Shown: piece by piece, positions 12,051 to 23,139 of the stretch
Numbering within the stretch: position 1 is the stretch's first letter
Layout of the letters: each line of letters opens with the position of its first letter
NCBI GenBank assembly: GCA_001600095.1
Contig: BCIX01000001.1
Location: 3,435,198 to 3,499,197 of the forward strand
DNA length: 64,000 nucleotides
Source: Bullera alba
Lineage: Eukaryota > Basidiomycota > Tremellomycetes > Tremellales > Bulleraceae
Reading direction: 5' to 3'
Notes under the pieces: generated by a model
Told to the model about the DNA's origin: nothing
Databases searched by the model: none
What the model saw: only the letters and a program-made list of their open reading frames with translations
Program-made: the position numbers and the translations under genes

Positions 12051-13494
12051 ATGCCTGACGCTCCGGAACACTCGTATACCGTTTTGAGAATCAAGAGAAA
12101 GGCGACAGAACCGCCCTTGTCCTCTCTCGGTGGGTAGATCCCCTGTCGTTCATCTCTTGGTCATCCTTCTCCACCCATTCCTGTGCGCATGCATGGTACA
12201 TATTGTGGAAATCTTCCAACTTTTGATCAGATTGGCAGGAATGGCTCTAGAGAAAGCTTTACTGACTCTGCTCGATAGTGATCCAGGATGAACCGGAGGA
12301 CAGGACAAAGATCAAGAAGAGAAGGGACATCACCGGCCGGGCACGGGGAATCTTCCGTCTGGCGGAGACAGTGCCAGACACATGGGAGGGGAGAGGTGAA
12401 GAAGGGCTATCGCTGAGGGTGAGACATGCAGTGCTTCATACAATGTGTTGCGACACTGATCGCTGATTAAACCTCGTAGGAACGTATCAAAGCGCTCTTA
12501 TCGCCTCCAACGAAATCCGCTGCGCCTGTGAACGAAGCTCCAATGACCCCAATGACGCCTCTGCCACCATCTTTGGCTCTGCCGGGAAAGCCATCGATCC
12601 CCGATATACCCCCGACGATGCCCGCACCCTCGAGACGGAGGAGCAGCGGCCAGCAACTGCAATATAGAGTGGTTCCTCCGCCGAAGATCCACAGGCAGCC
12701 AATGCTGCCCCCAAAGGTAATCACAATAGAAGAGTGAGCTTTCAGACGCTGTGCTTATGGAGAGAAGCTCAGGCATTCCATCTAGGGAAGAAGCTGCCAA
12801 GGCTGCTCTCAACTTTGTCGACGCCGAGGCAGTCGCTGGACCATCGAGCCCCAAGCGCAAAGCATCGACGAAACCCGTCAAAGCGTCAGCAAAGGAGGAA
12901 AAGGAGATGGAGGCTTTTTTGCCTATGTTGGAGGAGTACCTGAAGCGTGAGTCGAACGCTACGTTGGTGACCGGATCCTGACCGGAACTGTGCAGTCGAA
13001 GAGAGCAAAGCCAGTTTGTCAAGGGTCTCCGCGATAAGAAACGGCCACTCCAGCGATGAAGAGCATTACGTCTATGATCTGTATTATCGTGACGTGAGAA
13101 CCGTCGACTCGTCAAGCTCTCTTGGCTTTGGTGTTGGTGACGGCGTGCATATCGGAGCATTGTAAGTGCTTAGCCCGATCGTATCTCCCTTGCCAGACAC
13201 TGACCATGATCATGTAGACTGGGCTACACGGATGACTCTCCGCCGTCAACGCCCTCCGACTCCGAGCCGGAGGATGAGGCCGACGAGGACTCGAATGACG
13301 AAGACTTTTATCGTAACGATTATCCAGAAGACGAAGATGCCGACGAGGACATGGTCAATTACAGAGACGCGTTTGATGACGACGAGGAGGAAGAATGTAA
13401 TCGCGTTGGGAGCGACGGCTCGGATCGGGCTGGACTGAGCGACAACGACGATAACGATCGGGACGGCAATAGAGGTATCTGGTCGTATAGGTAA
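12051..13494 (+). CDS. IWR1: RNA polymerase II nuclear import factor Iwr1
   Basis: Iwr1 binds assembled RNA polymerase II and directs its nuclear import. Spliced start MPDAPEHSYTVLRIKRKATE, then GRARGIFRLAETVPDTWE, match the conserved N-terminal block. A Pro-rich, poorly conserved middle is followed by AFLPMLEEYLK and EEHYVYDLYYRD, then the diagnostic acidic end EDSNDEDFYRNDYPEDED. These features separate it from other acidic proteins. Five or six exons; introns follow codons LSSL (12130), SLR (12420), near 12733, after LEEYLK and before LLGYTDD. The tail is very acidic and ends GNRGIWSYR at 13494. Convergent with the t6A dehydratase gene, 201 bp away. Confidence 0.9.
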
Positions 13495-13695
13495 TAAGCA
13501 GGTAGCCGCTACTGGGTGGATGACGCCTCGAAGGATTGAGGGGACGAAGAGATATCTGCGCAAAGCCAGTTCTTTGTTCATGAGCTCGACAATATAGTTG
13601 ACTAGCTATGCGATACTGTGCCTTGACGTTCGAACTAGCATTATACTTGTGTAAAGGCGATACTGAGGGGGGTTCCCGCGACTTGTCGGCAGTCA

Positions 13696-15563
13696 CTACT
13701 GACGCCTATACGCGATCACTCTCCTAGCCTCTTCATGCCTCCTCCTCAGCACCTCGCACTGTTCCTTGCCCCAGACTTCCTCTAGACTCTTGCCGCCCTT
13801 CAAGCACTCCGTCTCGTGCTTCTTCGCATCGGCTAATGTCATGATGGCGACATTGTCCTCTAACAACTCTTTGGACCTGTCCCACCGGATAGCCTGGGGT
13901 TTAGGCAGGATGACATGCGGCGCGAACGAGCTCCGACCGTAATGCAGGTCTTCGAATATATATCCCATGTCATCGATGCTGATTTGGATAGTTGCTTGCA
14001 ACTCCATTCCCTGCCACCGCTGTTCCCGCTCCGAGAGACCGGTATGAAGGACAGAGTATAGTTTCCGTCGGTTCTTGATGGCCAGTGGCTCGAAAGGCTT
14101 GCCCGCGAGGTCGAGTAGGACATATGTCGCAATATTCAAGCCGAATATCGCGGGTAGTGGGCCTTGTTGATGTGGTCAGCATCTGCGATGCGCTTTCATC
14201 GCCACTTGTGACACACCTAGTACAGGGAGGATCCTGACTCTGAAATCGTCAAAGGCTTGTAATTCCTTGACGGCACCTCGCTGGAATTCCTCCTCGGGCA
14301 ACGGAAGCAGCTTGACTTCTCCAGGAACCTCTGTCGAGTATACAACTCTGTGATCCACCATTCAGCTCGGATAGTACGTATGACGGAAAAGTCCACTCAC
14401 GGGATGCCAGACGAGACTCCCTTGACCCTCAGACGTCTTCTGACTGAGCGAGCTAGAGGATCTTCATACGTGTTCGAGATATCCCTGATGGCGAAATATG
14501 TTAGCTGAAACGACCTTATTACTTGCAGTGGTTCCGTTCGCTCACGCTATTTGCACTCTGGTTGGATCACACTTTGCCCCAGATCCCATACTGGAAAACA
14601 CCCTGATGTTGCTCTTATGGCAATGCGCCAACAAATCGACTTTGGTGTCCAGATTGTCGATTGCGTCCACGACCCAGTCTGCTCCTTCTAGCAACGCCTC
14701 GCCCTCTCCTTTCCTCCACAAACCAACATGTACTTCGATCCTGCGAGAGTGATGTCAGAAATAGTACTCGTATGGTTATAAGAGGGTGGACTCACTCGGC
14801 CCAAGGGGCAATCTTCCTGAGGAACTTCTGAGTCGCGATGACTTTCGGAGTACCCACATCCTCGAGCGTCGCACAGGCGTGCCTATTCAAAGAGGATAGT
14901 GTGGTGAGGTCGAACTGAGATCGAGTCAGATCATCTCGCAGAAAACAGGATCCGTCACTCACGTCGATCAACTTGATCCGCCCGATGCCGCTAGGGTTCA
15001 GTCAGTATCTGGGCAATTTATAACGAGCTCCCAGGGAGATCGCTCACCTCCTCAGGAGCATGAGCGCACACCAACTACCCACACCGCCACAGCCGACAAC
15101 GACGACCGAGCTGTCCCTAACTTTGGCCATGGCTTCTTCACCCAGAAAATTGTAATTCCTCGTCAACTGACAACCAATACCCATCAGCATTGGCCCCTCT
15201 AGCATCGCATAAACCATCCTAGGCGACTGCTTGCATGATCCGTTAACCCACCTGTTCTCTGATCAGCTCCTCGTCGAATTCCCCCTTCTTCCACTCTTTC
15301 ACCCTCCGGCCGTGGTTTGGCGTCCAGGTCCCATCCGCATGCCTCTCTGCGAGCTCCTCGGGGGTGACAATCCCGCTCTTCTCCATGTTCTTCTCCCACT
15401 CTTCGACATCCTTGCCGACCTGTTTCCGCAGACGTTGTGTCTTGTGTTCCCGCCGCAGACTTTGGTAGGTCAAGATGATCGAGCTGGTCGCGACGGCGGT
15501 AACGAGTCCGGTCAGAATGAGCGTCTGTCGCTCCGACATCCGTTGTGTGAACCCCAAAGACAT
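13696..15563 (-). CDS. tRNA threonylcarbamoyladenosine dehydratase (Tcd1/Tcd2, ThiF/E1 family)
   Basis: Cyclises t6A to ct6A at position 37 of ANN-decoding tRNAs. The start MSLGFTQRMSERQ is followed by one membrane segment (TLILTGLVTAVATSSIILTY, residues about 14-33), the outer-mitochondrial-membrane anchor known in yeast Tcd proteins. The E1-like domain shows VVVVGCGGVGSWCALMLLRS (nucleotide loop), IKLIDFDLTTLSSLNRHA, VDAIDNLDTKVDLL and FSSMGSGAKCDPTR. About eight introns. The C-terminal region (EEEFQRGAVKELQAF, GPLPAIFGLNIATYVL) fits Tcd and not Uba4 or SUMO E1. Start at 15563 chosen because the anchor follows directly; the frame is open to 15719 but that stretch is the promoter side. Confidence 0.92.
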
Positions 15564-15611
15564 CTCGCGGTGTGTTCCTTGTATGAGAGATAAGGCAGCA
15601 CGCGGCGAGAT

Positions 15612-15923
15612 GTGAGGATGAGCAGTAAGAGTGCAAGACTTATAAGGAGAGTCGAGCCAAAAAACGGTGGATGCGGCAGATCGCTTACGACCTCCACTCG
15701 GCTCAGTGCTCAAGGTCAAGTAGAAGACGTCTTACTCTACCTGTTCTACATCGACTGTCTCTTCTGCGAACACATCATCGCCAACAGAGCCGCGCAAGCG
15801 GGGACCAAGCTCAAGAGCATACAGAAGGGATACGCAGACGTGGACTTCCGGCAGAGCAGAGGAGGCGAATCCAAGCGATACCGCCATCCGTCCAAGTCCG
15901 GAGCTCTCCTCATGCCGATCTGA
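15612..15923 (+). CDS. Short ORF in the Tcd/TFB2 spacer, unknown
   Basis: An uninterrupted 103-residue frame fills the divergent promoter region and stops 15 nt before the TFB2 start codon. It contains a helix-like segment VEDVLLYLFYIDCLFCEHII and a basic C terminus. I do not recognise it. It may be an upstream ORF on the TFB2 leader, an independent small gene, or chance in GC-rich sequence; the gap it occupies must also hold both promoters, which argues against a separate gene. Confidence 0.2.
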   Translation: MRMSSKSARLIRRVEPKNGGCGRSLTTSTRLSAQGQVEDVLLYLFYIDCLFCEHIIANRAAQAGTKLKSIQKGYADVDFRQSRGGESKRYRHPSKSGALLMPI

Positions 15924-15938
15924 GAATCGCGCTCCGTC

Positions 15939-18015
15939 ATGGTCCAACAATCCCAGCCGTCCTTCTCCCACCCTAAGAAGGCAACGGCCAGCACTGCTGT
16001 ATCTCCCACTCAGCCCCTGGACACGTTCTTGGACAACCAGCATCAGACGTACTTTGAGGAACTTTACCGATCAGAGGCAGTATGTATCTGTATTCTAAGG
16101 TGTGTCTCCACTCAAACGCGTTCTGCCTTGAGTTCTAGCGTGCTGAATAACGACTAGACTGCTACCTCCAGTGTGCAGACAGATTGTCCTGCATACTTTA
16201 TGGTCATATACAGCATTGAAGGGCCCTGATCTCAAGGCATTCTGCCAACTCGACACTACGCCACTGCAGCAGTAAGCATTGACTTGCAGCTCGCGGTCTA
16301 TGGGTTGTCTGCTGACTGCGCCGTAGGGTCGAAGAGCTGATAAGACCCGCTTTGGATCGCAAGATCTTTCATCCTATGCTAAGGGATAGGAAGAAGATGG
16401 AATGGGTCTTCAACGACGCTTTCAAGCAAGGTCTGCGGAACGCCCTCACAGGATTGTGAGTAGTCGGATCCAGGCGTATGTCGACCGGTATTGACGACTT
16501 TGAAGAGGCACGTCGAATTCATTTGGTGTCCCCTACGGGAGACAGGAAGGCGACGACGCTCCAGACATCGAGGAGCTGATGACTTATGGTGAAAACACTT
16601 GGGAGGTGAGCTGAAGGTCAACGGGTCAATGAATATAGTGCTAAACCCCGGATTAGTCGATCCTCAAGTATATGGTATCGTCTGGACTCGGCGGGGGGGT
16701 CTCAGCAAGAAAGCCGAACAACCAAGTTCTCCGACTTCTGGCAGCCAGTCAACTGATGGCGGACAAGTGAGCTCTTTTGGCCCTCTACAGGTGACAAGCT
16801 GACGGCAACATGCTACCAGTGCAAATCCCGAGAGCCCGTCGTTGCAAAACCTCACAATCACCTCGAAAGGTTTCCAGTTCCTCCTTGAGGATAGGCAAAC
16901 CCAACTGTGGCAGATCCTCATGTATTACCTCCAGCAGAAAGAGGTGGGTGAAGTCATCGGTCTCCAAAATCGACCATACTGACCACTTTCTCCTTGTAGC
17001 AAGGCGAAGGTAGATCGGCTAGCGCCCTGTCGCTGTTCTTCACTCTGGGATGTATGCAGCTAGGCCAGGTGAGCGGAACACAGCGTTTTACACAGCGTTG
17101 TACTGAAGCCCGTTCAAGGATTACTCGGCATCGCGGTCCTTCCCACAGACACAGGCCGTTCTGGAAGACCTCGAGTCTTATGGGTTCATCTACAAGCGAT
17201 CAGAGGCGAACGGCGTCAAGTCGGATCAATTCTTCCCCACGCATCTCGCCACATCGTTGTGTTCCGGCGAATCTGGGAGCGCCAACGGGCAAAGTGCCGA
17301 TGAGAAACGGTTCCTCATCCTGGAGACGAATTACAAGATTTACGCTTATACCTGTAAGCCAAACCGCCGTCCCTCTCATCTTCTTCGAGCTGACAGAATC
17401 GTAGCGAACGAGTTGGAGATTGCGATATTGAACCTATTTGTGGATATCAAAATCCGGTATAGAAATCTCGTCGTTGGTAAACTCGACAGGCAGCACGTCA
17501 AAGCGGCCATGGAGAAGGGCATCTCGGCGTACCAAGTGAGTGATTCTGGCAGATCCACAAGAGCCTTATGAGGGGCTGACCACTGGTAGATCATCAGCTA
17601 TCTAGCGAGTCATGCCCACCCGCAGATGTACGCTTCAGTGAGTATGACCCTGTTAGATCCCAAATTTAGCGCTGACAAGTCGACCCCGCTCAGCCGCCGC
17701 CACTTCTGCACCCGACAATTGTGGATCAGTTGCATCTTTGGGACAAGGAGAGGAACAGGCTAAAGACTGAAGACTGTAGGTCCAGTATAACAGTGTACCG
17801 CCCAGCAAGCATATGGCTAATGAAACCCAGCCATCATGTTCGAATTCTTCTCCAAAGACCTATTTGACGATACAGAGAATGAGGCAAGGCGATATGGCGG
17901 ATTGCTCCATAGCGTGCCCGCCGCAAAGTGCCTCTTCATCAGTCCCGATATCAAAGACGGTATCAGGGATTTTGTAAAAGGACAGCAGCTCCAGCTGCGC
18001 GGTGGTTTGGCCTAA
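15939..18015 (+). CDS. TFB2: TFIIH subunit Tfb2 (p52)
   Basis: Tfb2 anchors and stimulates the XPB/Ssl2 helicase in TFIIH, for transcription initiation and nucleotide-excision repair. Starts MVQQSQPSFS at 15939. Exon 1 ends at 16099 and exon 2 starts at 16158, giving the join AVCICILR-LLPPVCRQIVL that matches the conserved N-terminal HEA region. Further blocks: LTITSKGFQFLLEDRQTQLW, LFFTLGCMQLGQ, EDLESYGFIYKR, FFPTHLATSL, FLILETNYKIYAYT and ELEIAILNLFVDIKIRYRN, LVVGKLDRQHV. The C-terminal p8-binding clutch ends LQLRGGLA at 18015. About ten introns; length near 500 residues as expected. Convergent with SGF29. Confidence 0.96.
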
Positions 18016-18204
18016 ACTCCTCCATACCTGGGGTCGACGGAGATCCGAACGCGATCAGGGTCTTTTGTAGCGTAGAACTGTATGATGCATGTTGTACAGA
18101 ATAGCCAAGTGATAGATATGTGCAGGTCGGGGCACAACGATACTGAAATCCGGTATTGTAACATCGATCTCTTGACACTAATGAAGTGATCAAGGGGGGC
18201 ACTA

Positions 18205-19610
18205 TCAGACCCACATCAGCTCATGTCTAGCACAGATCGGTGCGGCTTGACTCGCCATGACCACGACACTTTTGTGCACATCGTGGATATTGTCCCCATC
18301 GTCAACAAAGGCCAAGCGATACTTTTCCTTTTTTGCCCCGGGGTCCGGTCTGCCACTACCGCCCTTGACACCGAGTCCGTTGCCTGTTCCTGGTATTGGC
18401 GCCGACATGACGGTCGCGCGGTAGAACGACGTGGTGTCGGGATATAGGGCTATACATAGCCTGAGTGCTAGTCTTTGGGTTGATGAAGGGGAGGACGTAC
18501 CTAGCACTTGGGAACCCTTAGGGAAATCCTCGAGATTCGATGGGTGAGACGATAGATGCGTGGGCGCCGAGGCGTCGGGCAGCGGGATAATCGAGCGCAG
18601 TGTCGTGTTCCAAGTGCTTTACGGTTGATCAGCGAATCTCATCATCAAGGCTTGCGCAGTTTAAAAGGAGACTTCGTCTGAGAGGAGGTTCACCCACATG
18701 TTGACATCATCGGCATCTTGGACCTCGTACCTCATCTTGTCGCCCTGTATACATTTCTTGATCGTAGCCAAGATCCACTCTTCGTCACCTCCGCTGCCCA
18801 CACCACTCTCGCTCATGCTTATATCACCACTGGAACCCGTCCGGCCTCCACCGCCTGCGCCGGTCGCCGTGGTCTTGGGCGGTGGCTTGGCTGCGACCCT
18901 CCGACCGGGCTGTAAAGGCAATTGATCGTGATACAGCTCTTTCTTTTGCTTGCCCGTTAACTCTCTGTTTCCGGGTGTGCCCCCTCGTCCGGGTGTAATA
19001 TCCCTTGTGGCGCTCTTGAGAGTCGCACTGGTGGGCAGGGGGGACGCGATCGAGGTCAAGGCTGAATCCGCGGAATTCGGGGGCATCATCGGTGCTGGCG
19101 AAGCTGAAATGGAGTTTTTTCGCTTTCTCTTGACTCCGCCCCCTGGTAAAGATGAGAGTGAGGGTGTTGGAGTGGAGATCGACACTATGGGGATTGGAAC
19201 CGCAGATCCAGAAGCACCATTGACAGTAGCTATAGGCACGCTGGTAGCACCAGTTGACGCTACAGAGACGGGTGGATTGCCTTGGCTGGAGAGTTGGCCG
19301 TCGTTGTTGTTCCGTAGGGAGATTAGCAAGTTCAGTTTCTCCAATGCCTCGTCTAAATGTTTCTTCTCGTTGAGTGTCTGCCGGAGATCCTTTTGTCGCT
19401 CGTCCTCGGTGGTTGGCTTGGTCGATGATGGTGGGATCGTCGGTAAGAGCCGGAGTGTATCGATAACTCCATGCCAGACCTGGTGCATCGCTTGACGAGG
19501 AGCGCAGTCAGTCAACAGATCCTAGACCATCCAGCACTTAGTACCGCACACTCACTCTGCTCGTGTTCGCTCAGTCCGTCGGATTTGCCGGGCTTATTCC
19601 GCGAGGTCAT
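18205..19610 (-). CDS. SGF29: SAGA-associated factor 29 (double Tudor)
   Basis: Sgf29 reads H3K4me2/3 for the SAGA acetyltransferase. N-terminal coil LNEKKHLDEALEKLNLLISL, then a long Ser/Thr/Pro-rich linker, then the tandem Tudor domain: EEWILATIKKCIQGDKMRYE, VQDAD, TTLRSIIPLPD, then GSQVLALYPDTTSFYRATV and a closing KYRLAFVDDGD. Aromatic residues of the methyl-lysine cage (Tyr and Phe in ALYPDTTSFYRA) are present. Exon 1 is 19610-19556; exon 2 begins at 19490 with an unusual CAAG acceptor, the only one I found that keeps frame (HEQ-T-MHQVWHGV). A later join uses a TATAG acceptor near 18450. A Gly-rich insert (GTGNGLGVKGGSGR) splits the second Tudor. Confidence 0.92.
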
Positions 19611-20208
19611 TGCGCCGAGTCACTGCGAGCGGAGGACGATTGCGCGTTCCTAGTGCAGAAACCACAGGCAAAGTATGCCCAAACACCACCGACAAGCAGA
19701 TCACCTGTAGCCGAAAGTCGATATCCGAGCTGTGGGCGGCAAACAGTGGTCCACTGGTCCCCTTGAAACGCCGAAGGCTGAAGATCCGGTCCCCGCCGGT
19801 CGCTTAGCAGATAAAGTCGACCTGAAGAATATATGGCGGTATCTCGAGCTGAGCAGCGGTACTGACTGCGCCTTCCGGGATCACGAGGACCAAGTTCAGG
19901 ACAAGATACGCGAAAGAGGCCAGGCGTTGTGCGAGCAAGATGCGAGCCCGAGGCAACGAGTTCGAGGACATGAAACGCCAACAACAAACCCGGAATCAAA
20001 TCCCGAGCGTTATAACTTACCTTTTGCGTCAGCTGGTCCTCTTGGACGACCGCCAACGGAGCGACTGGCTCTGAGACGATCAACCTCTTGCATGAGCTCG
20101 CGGTAACCCAAACGTGTACATTGGATCATTGAGAAACTCGATAGTCGTATCGCAGTACTATATCTGTATTATAAGAAACTCGTAAATTGAATCCACCGTG
20201 ACTAGGCA
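19611..20208. other. Unresolved interval between SGF29 and CSC1
   Basis: About 600 bp. On the minus strand there is an ATG at 20129 (MIQCTRLGYRELMQEVDR) with a GTAAGT donor at about 20014 and several acceptors, and a hydrophobic frame (LASFAYLVLNLVLVIPEG) in the middle. On the plus strand a 124-residue frame (19732-20106) is also open. I cannot choose among them. A small intron-bearing minus-strand gene is possible; promoter or leader of SGF29 is the simpler reading. Confidence 0.3.
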
Positions 20209-23139
20209 CTACTCCTGGGTGTAGCCGCCGTACCATGCCTCATCGGGAGGTCCTCGTTCGACAACGATAGTACCCGACTCGTCCATGTGGTTGTACTCGT
20301 TCGAAGCCTCCACGCCAGCCTCGTTGATCCGCTCCGTCTCGAATTTACCAATACCAAGCTGGTCATTGGCGATCCAGATAGCTGGCTGTTTCTTCCATAG
20401 AGCCGGGTGGTCGAAAGCTCGCTCGTGGAATCCAGAAGTGTTACCAAGGTGTGGGCCAGCAATAGCACCTTCCTCCGAGCCGGAAGTGTTGATTCGGTCC
20501 ATACCGGCCTTGTTGCTCATGACACCGTGCTTCTTGGCGGGTCCAGAGTTGTGGGCGAAAAGCAGGAAGTCTGTCTTGAATCGGAACCAATCGATGTAGA
20601 TCTGGAATGCAGCAACCGCAACGATCATGACAGCCTAGAAAGACAGGATCAGCATCGGGTGACAGCAGTGCTCACAACGACTCACCATGATGGCGCCACA
20701 AGCAAGACCTGACGTCGATCGGTCACCATTCTCGTCCGAGCTCAGGAAGAATAGACCGCAGAGGCAGATACCCTCGAGGTACAGACTGACGAAAACAGTT
20801 CGCAAGGCCTTGATGTAGAACTGACCACCAGTCTCCAGAGAGTCGGGCTGATCGGTCGTCCAGTTGAGCGAGTACTTGTATGCTGCGTAGAACATGACGA
20901 AAGCGACCAGGCCAAGGACGGTGATGAGTGGCTGGATGACAGAGTAGACCATGATGATGCAGATCAACAGACAGATGGGAGGCCAGACGGTAGCCCACAT
21001 GAAGTGGTCCATCTTGTACTGCAGCAATAGTTAGTGAGTGGACCGGAAGCGCTGCATGTCAACTCACCTGTTGGAGGTACGCCTTTCGTGGGGTGCCGCC
21101 TGCAAGAATGCCCTTGAGGAGGAACATGACGAATGGGATAGCTCGAGAGTACTGCTTAGCTGCGGCGGTAAAGGTAGCGGTGAGAATGCTGGATAATCGT
21201 CAGCTCTAATGATTCTCAGGGGCCCCTTGAGATTGAAACTTACAAAGTCAGGAAGAAGATGGAGGCATCTGGGAGCTTGGTCGCCAGCAACGTTGGTAGT
21301 TGACCAACAGTCTCGCCGATGTTCTGCAGCGCGCCAACAAGACCGGAGGCAGCAGTGACAATGAGGAAACCGTGAATGACCTGGAAAAGCCAGAATCGAC
21401 TGAAGAGCTTGAGTTCGATATCACTGCAGAAAGTCAATATCGTTAGAGGACACGGCAACGGGCTCACCTTCGTCGCACTTCACCCTGCATCTTGACCATC
21501 AATCGGAGAACGACTGGAAGCAGCATGAAGAGGACCGCAAGAAGGACTGGAGGCAAGACACCTTTAATGATACCCAGCACAGGACTATGGTCGTATCAGT
21601 ACGATGCGTCTACTACCACCGCTGACACTCACGGTGGGAGATCACAGATCCATGCCAAGAACGGCGCAGTGGTACAAAGAGTGTCGACGTTTGAAACGAT
21701 ACCGACGAAAGCAACGGGAACGGCCCAGATAATGATGAGTCCGATGGTGAGCGACCAAGAAACAATCGTTCGGGCCTTTCGCTGAGAGGCGCTCATCGAG
21801 ATGTTCGTCCATTGGATGTCCTCGGGGACGACCTCGACTCCGGCTTTGATATTCTTGTAGCTCTTGTCGGTGGTGGATACCAATCGGGCGAAAGCGTGAG
21901 CCTCTGCCTGGGAAGAGAATCGGATGAAAGCGGTGTTGCCTTGGGGGAGAGAATCGGCGTTTTCTCGCATTCGGGACACCTCTGCGGATTTCTCCTTAAT
22001 GAAAGCGGGCGAGGACTCTAGAGTCATCTTCTTGCCAATAAGACCAAGGAGACCCTGTTTCCAAGATGGCTGCTTCTTGGGCAGGACAAATCGGTCGATC
22101 AGACGTCCGCTCGAACCCTCGGCATCAAATTTGCCTATAATAGGTTAGCTAGCGGTCGACGATGATCAACGAGTCATGCTCACCTTGCTTCTCTGGGGTC
22201 TTGCCTTTCTTGTAGTTCTTGACACCAAGCTTGACCAATTTGCCGACTCCGCCTTCAAGCCTGGCACACTCGTCGTTCCTGTCCTGCCAGACCTTCTCTA
22301 CTTCCTTGACCTTGTACGTCAACCAGATGTTCTTGATGCCACCAGCTCCGCCTTCGGACTCCAAGTCGCCACTACCGTTCACAGCTGTGCCTTCAGTCAC
22401 GTTGCTGGATCGAGGAGCCATTGGGCCGGTCAGACCACTGACAACACCACCTAGCTCCTTGATGCCGGAGATGGAGTTGACCGAGTCGGGCAGGTTGGTG
22501 ATGACAACGGTCCTGGATCGTGCGAGGGACAGGTGCTGTGGAGAGGATAGCCAAGCTTGTCTGACCTCGACGAAGTGGCTGTACTCTCTCCAGATGAGGA
22601 ACATAGTCCATGACATGAGAATGATAGCCACCAGGAAGTGGGCGATGTGTCTGTTCTGGTTGGTGAGCGGAACGTTACCGAAGGTCATCTTGTTGAGTCC
22701 ATCTTTGCCTTCGTTGGGCGAGTATACGCTGTGGGAGATTTAGCAACATCTCACAAGGCAACTCAAACGCAGGGACTCACGAGACGGGAACGCAGATAGC
22801 GATAGTGAGGAAGACGTAGGGGACCAGCATCTGGCATCCGAAAACCTTCAGGTATCGCAAGAAGAGATACGCATCGAGTCCATTCGCGGCGATGATGGTT
22901 TGGTCTGGCAGCGCAAAGACTGTTTTCCACCATGATACAACACCTGTCGGCAGAGCTGCGGGTCGTTTCGATTCTGGCGCGAGGTCTGCTCTGGGTTGGT
23001 AGACGTGCTTGAGCTTGTGTCTGCTGTGAAGCACGAGGAAGACGGCACTGAAGACACCGACTGTGATACCTGCGACGACCAAAGCGGAGATGAACTGGGG
23101 CGTCGAGGACGCATTGGTGTCCTTGTCCGTAGCCGACAT
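20209..23139 (-). CDS. CSC1/OSCA/TMEM63-family osmosensitive cation channel
   Basis: Multi-pass channel gated by membrane tension or hyperosmotic stress. Start MSATDKDTNASST, then membrane segment FISALVVAGITVGVFSAVFL and the N-terminal RSN1_TM layout: RYLKVFGCQMLVPYVFLTIA, HIAHFLVAIILMSWTMFLIW. The cytosolic PHM7_cyt part has SRTVVITNLPDSVNS and EAHAFARLVS. The RSN1_7TM core includes SWSLTIGLIIIWAVPVAFVG, MLLPVVLRLMV-like and FWLFQVIHGFLIVT. The C-terminal PHM7_ext signature is FDHPALWKKQPAIWIANDQL then a MDESGTI/RGPPDE block. About nine introns. The last exon ends at the TAG 20209-20211. Family firm; ion selectivity and physiological role not visible. Confidence 0.95.

Noticed and set aside
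19732..20106. 124-codon plus-strand ORF between SGF29 and CSC1
   Set aside because: No recognisable domain, no splice or promoter support, and overlapping frames on the other strand are equally open.
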